From: an uncultured Maribacter sp.
Lineage (GTDB): Bacteria > Bacteroidota > Bacteroidia > Flavobacteriales > Flavobacteriaceae
Direction: 5' to 3'
Length of the DNA stretch: 5,418 bases
NCBI GenBank assembly: GCA_905479535.1
Contig: CAJQMW010000396.1
Span: forward strand, 1 to 5,418
Shown: positions 1 to 5,418 of the stretch, one piece after another
Layout of the letters: each line of letters starts with the position of its first letter
How positions within the stretch are numbered: the first letter of the stretch is position 1
The notes under the pieces: generated by a model
What the model was told of the DNA's origin: nothing
Database searches by the model: none
Seen by the model: the letters and a program-made list of their open reading frames with translations, nothing else
Program-made: the position numbers and the translations under genes

Positions 1-866
1 CCTTGAATAAGGAAATGGAGGATGGTTCCAAAGCACTTGCTTTTGACATGGACGCATTGGTAGCGTTCGATGTATTTATCCTTAAAAGGCCTGGTGCTGA
101 ATACCATTATAGTGCTAGGCAATTGGATCTGGCAAGGACTCATTATAAATCGTTGGGTAAAAAGGAATTTCTAGGTCTAATTCGAAATATTATTGCTGGC
201 CTGCCAGGGTCGGAAGAAGGATATCCAGTGCCAGAAGACGGGTACGATTTGACTCGGTTTCAAGAGTTTTTAGATGCTTATACCGATATAGACAGTAACC
301 AAATGAGGACGAACCTGGTCCTGTTCATGTCAGAGATTGTTCCAACCGCAGAAAAATCTGGCGTGCTATTATGTATCCATCCGGACGACCCACCTTTTCC
401 AATACTTGGACTCCCAAGGGTGGTAAGTACTCAGGTGGATTATTCATTTTTGTTTGATAAAGTCCCTTCACTAAATAATGGAATTACCTTTTGCACGGGT
501 TCCTTGGGTGTAAGGCGCGATAATAATCTCCCTGAAATGTTCGATGAATTTGCGGAAAGGGTTCACTTCTTGCATCTCAGAAGTACCAAAAGGGATGAGG
601 AAGGTAATTTCTATGAAGCAAATCACTTGGAAGGTGATGTGGACATGTATGGAATTATAGAAAGGGTGATAAAAGAACAAAAACGCCGAGTTGCAACGGG
701 AAGGAAAGATACTTCCATTCCAATGAGACCGGACCATGGGCATCAAATGCTGGATGACCTAAAGAAAAAAACCAATCCAGGGTATTCCGCAATTGGTCGA
801 CTAAGGGGACTGGCGGAGTTACGAGGATTGGAAATGGGAATACTCATGTCGCAGGAAAGCGAGTAG
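1..866 (+). CDS. uxuA: Mannonate dehydratase, C-terminal part (5' end outside window)
   Basis: Dehydrates D-mannonate to 2-keto-3-deoxygluconate in the cytoplasm, a late step of glucuronate breakdown. The reading frame is open from the left edge; bases 1-2 finish a codon and 287 codons follow from base 3. The TTG at base 3 is an internal Leu, not a start: LNKEMEDGSKAL lines up with LEYVLPDGSKAL near residue 115 of the roughly 394-residue E. coli enzyme (recalled, not searched), so about 115 N-terminal residues are missing. Numbering from base 3, the TIM-barrel metal and active-site motifs are present: HPDDPP at 126-131, CTGS at 164-167, HLRST at 191-195 and RPDHGHQ at 243-249. Known family metal ligands are His, Cys, His and Asp, matching H126, C164, H191 and D244. 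About seven extra residues (75-81) follow the EEGY motif compared with E. coli. It lies 108 bases before uxaC on the same strand and is probably in the same operon. Confidence 0.96.
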   Translation, partial: LNKEMEDGSKALAFDMDALVAFDVFILKRPGAEYHYSARQLDLARTHYKSLGKKEFLGLIRNIIAGLPGSEEGYPVPEDGYDLTRFQEFLDAYTDIDSNQMRTNLVLFMSEIVPTAEKSGVLLCIHPDDPPFPILGLPRVVSTQVDYSFLFDKVPSLNNGITFCTGSLGVRRDNNLPEMFDEFAERVHFLHLRSTKRDEEGNFYEANHLEGDVDMYGIIERVIKEQKRRVATGRKDTSIPMRPDHGHQMLDDLKKKTNPGYSAIGRLRGLAELRGLEMGILMSQESE

Positions 867-906
867 AAGGATTGTTTTTTATAGGAATTTCTAGGTATCT
901 TGATTG

Positions 907-978
907 ATGAATTACAAGCTGGCTTTTACAGTGAGGGATTGCTGGTTGGTCTTGTTGAGAATAATTGAATTTAAATGA
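907..978 (+). other. 23-codon micro-ORF between uxuA and uxaC; possible leader or chance ORF
   Basis: The 108-base gap after uxuA contains an ATG-started frame of 23 codons. It begins MNYKLAF, is fairly hydrophobic, and ends with TGA at 976-978, which overlaps the uxaC ATG (975-977) as ATGA. Such an overlap could couple translation of uxaC to the small frame. No good Shine-Dalgarno sequence precedes it, an in-frame TGA lies at 901-903, and I recognise no family. A frame this short can easily occur by chance. I see no convincing promoter, operator palindrome or terminator elsewhere in 867-974. Confidence 0.15.
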
Positions 979-2375
979 GCACTAGTTTTATTTCTGATAA
1001 TTTCTTGTTGACCAATAAGTTTGCAGAGGAACTGTATCATCAGTATGCGGCAAAAATGCCAATAATCGATTATCACAACCATCTTTCCCCCAGGGATATT
1101 TCCGATAATAGGACTTTCCGGAATATAACCAAGGTATGGATTGACGGCGACCATTATAAATGGCGTGCCATGCGCACTTTAGGGGTTTCAGAAGAGTTCG
1201 TGACTGGTGCTGCCAGTGATGAAGAAAAATTTATGAAATGGGCGGAGACCGTACCATTTACCATGAGAAATCCACTATACCATTGGACGCACCTAGAACT
1301 GATGCGCTATTTCAATATCGATGAACTTTTAACAGCAAAAAATGCAAGGAGTATTTATGAAAGTACCTCAGATTTATTAGGAAAGCCAGAGTATTCATGC
1401 CAAAGTTTGATTTCCAAAATGAATGTTGAGGTGCTCTGCACTACAGAGGACCCGACAGATAATTTAGAACACCACCAAAAACTGAATTCATCAGATTTTA
1501 AAACAAAAGTCACTACGGCCTTCAGACCCGATAAGTCCCTTCAAATTGAGAAAGAGGGCTTCAATGAATATTTAGATTCTCTTGAGTTAGTATCTAAAAT
1601 GGAAATTAATTCCTATCAAGAGCTATGTGATGTTTTACGCGCAAGAATCGAATTTTTTAATGAAAATGGTTGTAGACTTTCAGATCATGGATTGGAATTT
1701 GTGCCCTATGCAGCGTTTACCGAAAGCGAAGTGGAGATACTTTTCAAAAAAAGAAGGGGTGGTGATGAGGTTAACGATGCCGAAACAATAAAGTTTAAGA
1801 CTGCACTACTGATTTTTCTTTCGGAGGAATATCATCGTCTGGGATGGGTACAGCAATTGCATTTGGGCGCTTTAAGGAACAACAATAGCAGGATGCTTAA
1901 ACAGTTAGGTCCAAATACAGGGTGGGATTCCATTGGGGATTGGTTACAAGCACAAAACCTGTCCAGATTTCTAAATAGGTTGGATAGCAACGATAAATTG
2001 ACCAAAACAATTATCTATAACCTTAATCCAAGAGATAATGAAGTCATGGCTTCAATGATTGGTAATTTTAATGACGGTTCGGTAAAAGGTAAAATTCAGT
2101 ATGGCTCCGGCTGGTGGTTTCTGGATCAAAAGGACGGAATGAAAAAACAACTGAATGCGCTTTCGAATATTAGTTTAATCGGTTGTTTTGTAGGTATGTT
2201 GACCGACTCTAGAAGTTTTCTATCTTTTCCTAGGCATGAATATTTTAGAAGGATCTTATGCGACCTATTTGGACAAGAAATAGCAAATGGCCAATTACCA
2301 CAGGAAACCGAATGGATTGGTAAAATCGTTCAGGATATCTGCTATAATAACGCTAAGGAGTATTTCAATTTTTAA
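975..2375 (+). CDS. uxaC: Glucuronate (uronate) isomerase
   Basis: Cytoplasmic isomerase converting D-glucuronate to D-fructuronate; family members also convert D-galacturonate to D-tagaturonate. The 466 residues match the usual length (E. coli about 470) and the protein is recognisable along its whole length. Visible motifs are DYHNHLSP at 32-39, with the amidohydrolase-type HxH at H34/H36; GDHYKWRAMRT at 58-68; NPLYHWTHLEL at 99-109; GALRNNN at 298-304; LNPRDNE at 350-356; GSGWWF at 377-382; and VGMLTDSRSF at 406-415, with the conserved Asp at 411. The ATG at 975 is the only sensible start: an in-frame TAA lies directly before it (972-974), and the N-terminus aligns with the E. coli protein. 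There is no clear Shine-Dalgarno sequence, as is common in Bacteroidota. The gene follows uxuA and lies 7 bases before dctP, so it links the catabolic genes to the transporter. No truncation or lost motif is seen. Confidence 0.97.
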   Translation: MSTSFISDNFLLTNKFAEELYHQYAAKMPIIDYHNHLSPRDISDNRTFRNITKVWIDGDHYKWRAMRTLGVSEEFVTGAASDEEKFMKWAETVPFTMRNPLYHWTHLELMRYFNIDELLTAKNARSIYESTSDLLGKPEYSCQSLISKMNVEVLCTTEDPTDNLEHHQKLNSSDFKTKVTTAFRPDKSLQIEKEGFNEYLDSLELVSKMEINSYQELCDVLRARIEFFNENGCRLSDHGLEFVPYAAFTESEVEILFKKRRGGDEVNDAETIKFKTALLIFLSEEYHRLGWVQQLHLGALRNNNSRMLKQLGPNTGWDSIGDWLQAQNLSRFLNRLDSNDKLTKTIIYNLNPRDNEVMASMIGNFNDGSVKGKIQYGSGWWFLDQKDGMKKQLNALSNISLIGCFVGMLTDSRSFLSFPRHEYFRRILCDLFGQEIANGQLPQETEWIGKIVQDICYNNAKEYFNF

Positions 2376-2382
2376 CCAAGCT

Positions 2383-3423
2383 ATGAATACAGACCTAGGT
2401 AAACTTCCTGTCCTATCATATTTACGGAGATATACTTCCCTAAAGGTAGCATTGAAACTTTTCCTAATGGCAGGCACTTTCTTGTTTCTAAACATTTCTT
2501 GTAGCCATCAAAAGGACATCAAAACAATAAAGCTGGCCCACGGTTTAGATATAAACCATTCGGTCCACAAGGCCATGGTTTTAATGGGAGAGGACCTTAA
2601 TCGGCTTTCTGACGGAAAATTGAAACTTGAAATTTACCCAAGTGAGCAGTTGGGTACGGAGCGACAATCTTTAGAATTACTACAAATTGGAAGCTTGGAC
2701 ATGACCAAGGTTTCTGCCGGGACCCTGGAGAATTTCGCGCCTAAAATTAAGGTTCTTGGATTGCCATTTTTGTTTAAGGATAGAAAGCATTCATTTGAGG
2801 TTTTGGATGGCCCTATTGGTGAAAAATTACTCAACGGAATGGATAAATATTGGCTTAAAGGTCTGGGATATTATGATGCCGGTAGCCGTAGTTTTTATAC
2901 CAAGGAAACTCCAGTTAACACGCCCAACGATTTGTCGGGCTTAAAAATCAGGGTTATGGAAAGTGTGAATGCCGTAAATATGGTAAAGGCACTTGGTGGG
3001 TCACCAACACCAATATCCTGGGGCGAGCTCTACACTGCCTTGCAGCAGGGGGTTGTTGATGGTGCCGAAAATAACCCTCCCAGTTTTTATCTTAGTAGGC
3101 ATTATGAGGTATGTAAATACTATTCGTTGGATGAGCATACGGTACTACCCGATGTGTTGTTAACCAGCACCCATCTTTGGAACTCATTAACGAATGAAGA
3201 GCAAGAGTGGCTAGACCAAGCGGTAAAAACATCCTTGATTTATCAAAGAAAACTATGGTTAGAAGCTGAAAAGAAAGCCCTTGCCGAAGTTCAAAAAGCT
3301 GGGGTGACCATTATTAGACCGGACAAAGAGCTATTTTCGAAAAGAACGGATGCACTTCTAGAAGATTTCAAAAATGATAGGGAGTTTTATGAACTCATTC
3401 AACAAATCAGAAAGACAGAGTAA
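2383..3423 (+). CDS. dctP: TRAP transporter solute-binding protein (DctP family), probable uronate-binding lipoprotein
   Basis: Extracytoplasmic binding protein that captures an organic acid and delivers it to the DctQM permease. From ATG 2383 it has 346 residues. A basic N-terminal region (R15, R16, K21, K25) precedes a hydrophobic stretch (26-38) ending in ISC at 38-40, so Cys40 is a likely lipidated residue and the protein is probably membrane-anchored. The DctP fold then runs from about 47 to the end. R169 (GSRSFYT) and R190 (LKIRV) are candidates for substrate contact; R190 matches the Arg that family members use to hold the carboxylate. The signature around 201-230 (PISWGELYTALQQGVVDGAEN) is typical. 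The frame is open back to 2287 inside uxaC, but that extension adds nothing family-like. A TTG at 2452, preceded by AAAGG, would give a cleaner short signal peptide (MKLFLMAGTFLFLNISC). The gene sits 7 bases after uxaC and 1 base before dctQ. A uronate substrate is inferred from the neighbours. Confidence 0.93.
   Translation: MNTDLGKLPVLSYLRRYTSLKVALKLFLMAGTFLFLNISCSHQKDIKTIKLAHGLDINHSVHKAMVLMGEDLNRLSDGKLKLEIYPSEQLGTERQSLELLQIGSLDMTKVSAGTLENFAPKIKVLGLPFLFKDRKHSFEVLDGPIGEKLLNGMDKYWLKGLGYYDAGSRSFYTKETPVNTPNDLSGLKIRVMESVNAVNMVKALGGSPTPISWGELYTALQQGVVDGAENNPPSFYLSRHYEVCKYYSLDEHTVLPDVLLTSTHLWNSLTNEEQEWLDQAVKTSLIYQRKLWLEAEKKALAEVQKAGVTIIRPDKELFSKRTDALLEDFKNDREFYELIQQIRKTE
3380..3384 (+). promoter_or_regulatory. 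Possible Shine-Dalgarno sequence for an alternative dctQ start
   Basis: GGGAG lies inside the 3' end of dctP, four bases before an ATG at 3389 that is in frame with dctQ. It is one of the better Shine-Dalgarno matches in the window and supports a longer DctQ of 166 residues. The ATG at 3425 has only a weak AGAG upstream. Bacteroidota often start translation without a Shine-Dalgarno sequence, so this does not settle the choice. Confidence 0.3.
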
Positions 3424-3424
3424 T

Positions 3425-3889
3425 ATGACGATACGTGAGCGAGTCGATAAAATTTTAGCAACGACATTGGTCATTATTATGGGTTTGATGGTGTTAAATG
3501 TGCTTTGGCAGGTAAGTAGTCGATTTCTTTTGGGTTCGCCAAGCTCATTTACTGATGAATTAGCCAGATTTTTGCTGATTTGGATAGGTATTTTGGGTGC
3601 AGCATACGTCTCGGGTAAAAATATGCACGTGGCAATTAATGTACTACCCTCCAAATTTTCTAAGCTAACACAACAAAAATTGAAATGTATAGTGCGTGTT
3701 TTTGTAGCACTGTTCTGTTTATTAGTACTGGTTATAGGTGGCTCTAGGCTGGTGTATATCACTCATGTTTTGGAACAATACTCACCTGCATTGCAGTTGC
3801 CCTTGTCCGTAGTTTATATCGTTATTCCCATAAGCGGTTTGCTTATCATTTTCTATCAGGTTTCTGATATCTTAAACAATAGAAATTAA
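3425..3889 (+). CDS. dctQ: TRAP transporter small permease subunit (DctQ family)
   Basis: Small inner-membrane subunit that pairs with DctM to form the TRAP permease, which uses a cation gradient. From ATG 3425 it has 154 residues, normal for the family. Four membrane segments are visible at about 10-30, 47-64, 88-108 and 125-146. The family signature FTDELARFLLIWIGILGAAY at 42-61 includes the conserved E45, R48 and W53, followed by a GKNMHVAI-type segment. This start is chosen because MTIRERVDKIL resembles usual DctQ N-termini and lies 1 base after the dctP stop. The frame is also open upstream, with an ATG at 3389 preceded by GGGAG, which would add 12 polar residues and overlap dctP by 35 bases. 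The stop overlaps the dctM start by one base (TAATG), suggesting coupled translation. Confidence 0.93.
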   Translation: MTIRERVDKILATTLVIIMGLMVLNVLWQVSSRFLLGSPSSFTDELARFLLIWIGILGAAYVSGKNMHVAINVLPSKFSKLTQQKLKCIVRVFVALFCLLVLVIGGSRLVYITHVLEQYSPALQLPLSVVYIVIPISGLLIIFYQVSDILNNRN

Positions 3890-5184
3890 TGGAGTACCTA
3901 CCCGTCATCGTTTTAATCCTGAGTTTTACTTCGCTTTTGGCTATAGGAACACCCGTAGCATGGAGCATTGCGATTTCCTCTCTTTTAACCATTTTAGTAA
4001 GTATTCCCGCATTGCCTGCCTTTACGACTATCGCACAAAGAATGGCGACGGGGTTGGATAGTTTTGCATTATTGGCCATACCCCTATTCATACTCTCTGG
4101 AGAATTAATGAATAAAGGGGGAATAGCCCACCGCCTTATAGCTTTTGCAAAGTCGATCGTAGGGGCACTACCAGGAGGACTTGCACTCATTAATATTATT
4201 TCGGCTATGTTGATGGGTGCTATCGCTGGCTCCGCTATGGCATCTGCTTCGGCTATGGGTAGCATTTTGGGTCCGGAAATGGAAAAGGAGGGTTACGCGA
4301 AAGAATTTGGGGCTGCCGTTAATATTACGGCTGCCACTACCGGATTGGTAATACCTCCCAGCAATATATTGATTGTTTATTCACTGGCAAGTGGCGGAGC
4401 CTCGATAGCTGCTTTATTTCTGGCAGGTTATATTCCTGGAATACTAACCGGGTTACTTCTAATGGTCGTAGCTTCGGTATGGGCAAAGAAAAAAGGCTAT
4501 AAACTAGGCCAAAGAAGTACCTTCCGACAAATTTTTAAAACCTTTGTAGATGCCGTTCCGAGTTTATTGCTATTGGTAATCGTGATAGGCGGAATTGTTG
4601 CCGGTGTTTTCACAGCGACGGAAGCATCTGCTATTGCCGTTTTTTATAGCTTGATTTTAGGTTTTTTTTATAAAGAGATATCGTTCCATAAATTACCCAA
4701 AATATTGCTGGATTCTTCTTCCACTACGGCAATCGCTATGCTTTTAATTGCTGCTTCCATAAGCATGTCCTGGGTACTGTCCTATGAAAATATCCCTCAG
4801 GATATTAGTACCGGGTTATTAGGCATAAGTGAAAATAAAATAGTAATTCTTCTGCTTATCAATTTGTTGTTACTCTTGGTGGGCACTTTTATGGATATGA
4901 CACCTGCGGTCCTTATTTTCACTCCTATATTCTTACCGGTAGTTAGCAAGCTAGGATTGGATCCAGTTCATTTCGGTATCATCATGATTTTGAATTTATG
5001 TATAGGATTGTGCACCCCACCGGTGGGTTCCGTCTTGTTTGTGGGCGTAGGAATAGCCAAAACTTCCATAGAGAAGGTCATTAAACCTTTAATACCTTTA
5101 TTTATAGCAATGGTCGTAGCCTTGTTTCTAGTGACCTACTTTCCGCAATTAAGCCTTTGGTTACCAAGCCTGTTCGATTTATGA
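3889..5184 (+). CDS. dctM: TRAP transporter large permease subunit (DctM family)
   Basis: Large inner-membrane subunit that forms the translocation path of the TRAP transporter. At 431 residues it has the usual DctM length and is strongly hydrophobic throughout, with about a dozen membrane segments. Family landmarks in order are a loop SGELMNKGGIAHRL at 70-83; the Gly/Ala/Ser-rich GAIAGSAMASASAMGSI at 110-126; GLVIPPSN at 152-159; a repeat-like second half with GVFTATEASAIAVFYSL at 239-255; DMTP at 336-339; and CTPPVGSVLFVG at 375-386. The two Gly/Ser/Pro-rich regions correspond to the inverted-repeat hairpins of this transporter fold. The ATG at 3889 shares its first base with the dctQ stop, and no Shine-Dalgarno sequence is obvious. 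A run of eight T at 4662-4669 lies in frame without disrupting the protein. Its partners are the adjacent dctP and dctQ; it is the last gene of the apparent operon. Confidence 0.96.
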   Translation: MEYLPVIVLILSFTSLLAIGTPVAWSIAISSLLTILVSIPALPAFTTIAQRMATGLDSFALLAIPLFILSGELMNKGGIAHRLIAFAKSIVGALPGGLALINIISAMLMGAIAGSAMASASAMGSILGPEMEKEGYAKEFGAAVNITAATTGLVIPPSNILIVYSLASGGASIAALFLAGYIPGILTGLLLMVVASVWAKKKGYKLGQRSTFRQIFKTFVDAVPSLLLLVIVIGGIVAGVFTATEASAIAVFYSLILGFFYKEISFHKLPKILLDSSSTTAIAMLLIAASISMSWVLSYENIPQDISTGLLGISENKIVILLLINLLLLLVGTFMDMTPAVLIFTPIFLPVVSKLGLDPVHFGIIMILNLCIGLCTPPVGSVLFVGVGIAKTSIEKVIKPLIPLFIAMVVALFLVTYFPQLSLWLPSLFDL

Positions 5185-5193
5185 ATAGGGTAT

Positions 5194-5205
5194 CGATAAT
5201 TATCG
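5194..5205. repeat. Short perfect palindrome CGATAATTATCG
   Basis: A 12-base perfect palindrome lies ten bases after the dctM stop. It could be a protein-binding site or a weak hairpin (four-base stem, AATT loop). It is AT-rich and short, so chance is a fair explanation. I see no second copy elsewhere in the window. Confidence 0.25.
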
Positions 5206-5233
5206 GAGAACCTGAAATATCTTGTTGAAAGAG

Positions 5234-5266
5234 AAAGGCAAACTATTAGGATATAGGTTGCTTTTT
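5234..5266 (+). terminator. Probable Rho-independent terminator of the uronate/TRAP operon
   Basis: GCAAACTAT (5238-5246) and ATAGGTTGC (5253-5261) form a nine-base stem with one A/G mismatch around a six-base loop TAGGAT. The right arm runs straight into TTTTT (5262-5266). The stem can extend outward by pairing AAAG (5234-5237) with part of the T run, so it may also work on the opposite strand. It begins about 50 bases after the dctM stop, where the operon should end. The stem is only moderately GC-rich. An alternative is that it is part of the left end of the adjacent IS200/IS605-type element. Confidence 0.55.
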
Positions 5267-5292
5267 ATTACCTAGTTAAAGGTTAAAACCCT

Positions 5293-5304
5293 GCAATTTA
5301 TTGC
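5293..5304. repeat. Short inverted repeat upstream of tnpA, candidate left-end hairpin
   Basis: GCAAT (5293-5297) and ATTGC (5300-5304) are perfect complements separated by TT. In practice this allows a four-base stem with a TTTA loop. Its position just upstream of a Y1-type transposase fits a subterminal hairpin recognised as single-stranded DNA, but the stem is shorter than usual and may be coincidental. Confidence 0.25.
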
Positions 5305-5342
5305 TGTTACTTTAGTTTCTATAAATGTTTTAGCTTTACGGG

Positions 5343-5418
5343 ATGTCGAATTACCGAAAGAATTCCCATTCCATAGGTAATCTGAGCTGTCATATAGTTT
5401 GGGCGACCAAGTACAGGT
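5343..5418 (+). CDS. tnpA: IS200/IS605-family (Y1, HUH) transposase, N-terminal 25 codons (3' end outside window)
   Basis: The frame from ATG 5343 stays open to the right edge and gives 25 residues plus one base. It begins MSNYRKN and continues HSIGNLSCHIVWATKYR at residues 9-25. The H-x-V-W-x-T-K-Y-R pattern is the characteristic first strand of IS200/IS605 TnpA and REP-associated Y1 transposases, which typically start with a short polar tail followed by a His/Ser segment and this motif. Full proteins are about 130-160 residues; the catalytic HUH motif and Tyr would lie beyond the window. These enzymes cut and join single-stranded DNA at element ends. It lies 158 bases after dctM, behind the probable terminator, so it is probably a separate unit. 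The call rests on one short but distinctive motif. Confidence 0.72.
   Translation, partial: MSNYRKNSHSIGNLSCHIVWATKYR

Larger units (their letters stand above)
5267..5418 (+). mobile_element. Left part of an IS200/IS605-type insertion element (left boundary not fixed, right part outside window)
   Basis: This interval is the presumed left end plus the first codons of a Y1-type transposase gene. Elements of this group lack terminal inverted repeats; their ends carry short subterminal hairpins upstream of tnpA. A candidate here is GCAAT-TT-ATTGC at 5293-5304, 38 bases before the transposase ATG, with a weaker GGTT/AACC pairing just before it at 5281-5290. The left boundary given is only a guess placed after the terminator. 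The gene could also be a stand-alone REP-associated transposase rather than an intact insertion sequence. Confidence 0.4.

Noticed and set aside
164..896. Identical 13-mer GGAATTTCTAGGT at 164-176 (inside uxuA) and 884-896 (after uxuA), 720 bases apart
   Set aside because: The first copy is ordinary coding sequence, flanking bases do not match, and a single AT-rich 13-mer pair in 5.4 kb is plausible by chance.
2287..2382. N-terminal extension of the DctP frame overlapping the end of uxaC by 89 bases
   Set aside because: The extra residues come from the other frame of conserved uxaC sequence and would place the signal peptide about 57 residues from the N-terminus.
2427..2460. Twin-arginine signal in DctP (RRYTSLK)
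   Set aside because: The residues after RR do not fit the S-R-R-x-F-L-K pattern, and the segment ends in a lipobox-like Cys, so ordinary Sec export of a lipoprotein is more likely.
2490..2944. Opposite-strand and alternative-frame ORFs within dctP, and others within uxuA, dctQ and dctM
   Set aside because: They lie wholly inside well-recognised genes, show no family motifs, and have unlikely composition; they are shadows of the real frames.
4662..4669. Run of eight T in dctM as a possible frameshift or slippage site
   Set aside because: The zero frame continues with normal DctM sequence on both sides, and no alternative product is suggested.
5286..5392. Possible small secreted-type peptide ending FPFHR in the frame at about 5283-5382
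   Set aside because: It has no standard start codon at a sensible place, stops at TAA 5380-5382, and overlaps the better supported transposase start in another frame.

Overview
The window looks like chromosomal DNA from a Bacteroidota bacterium, probably a marine or environmental Flavobacteriia-type organism. The grounds are low GC content by eye, mostly weak or absent Shine-Dalgarno sequences, compact co-directional genes, and a solute-binding protein that appears to be a lipoprotein. This placement is inferred from style and remembered protein resemblance, not from a search.

Layout, all on the + strand: (1) 1-866, the C-terminal three quarters of mannonate dehydratase (UxuA), cut by the left edge; (2) 867-974, a 108-base gap with no clear promoter, holding a 23-codon micro-ORF whose stop overlaps the next start; (3) 975-2375, a complete glucuronate isomerase (UxaC); (4) 2383-5184, a complete three-gene TRAP transporter in the order binding protein (DctP), small membrane subunit (DctQ), large permease (DctM), with junctions of 1 base and a 1-base overlap; (5) 5185-5342, a non-coding stretch with a small AT palindrome, a probable intrinsic terminator, and a short hairpin near the next gene; (6) 5343-5418, the first 25 codons of what reads as an IS200/IS605-type (Y1/HUH) transposase, cut by the right edge.

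The metabolic genes form a hexuronate uptake and catabolism cluster. The TRAP transporter would carry a uronate, most simply D-glucuronate, across the inner membrane. UxaC isomerises it to D-fructuronate, a reductase not in this window (UxuB type) would make D-mannonate, and UxuA dehydrates mannonate to 2-keto-3-deoxygluconate. UxuA belongs to the glucuronate branch and not the galacturonate (UxaA/altronate) branch, which favours glucuronate as the substrate.

I found no clearly new system. The points most worth a second look are the transposase start at the right edge, the lipoprotein character and uncertain start of DctP, the micro-ORF abutting uxaC, and how the terminator region relates to the left end of the insertion element.
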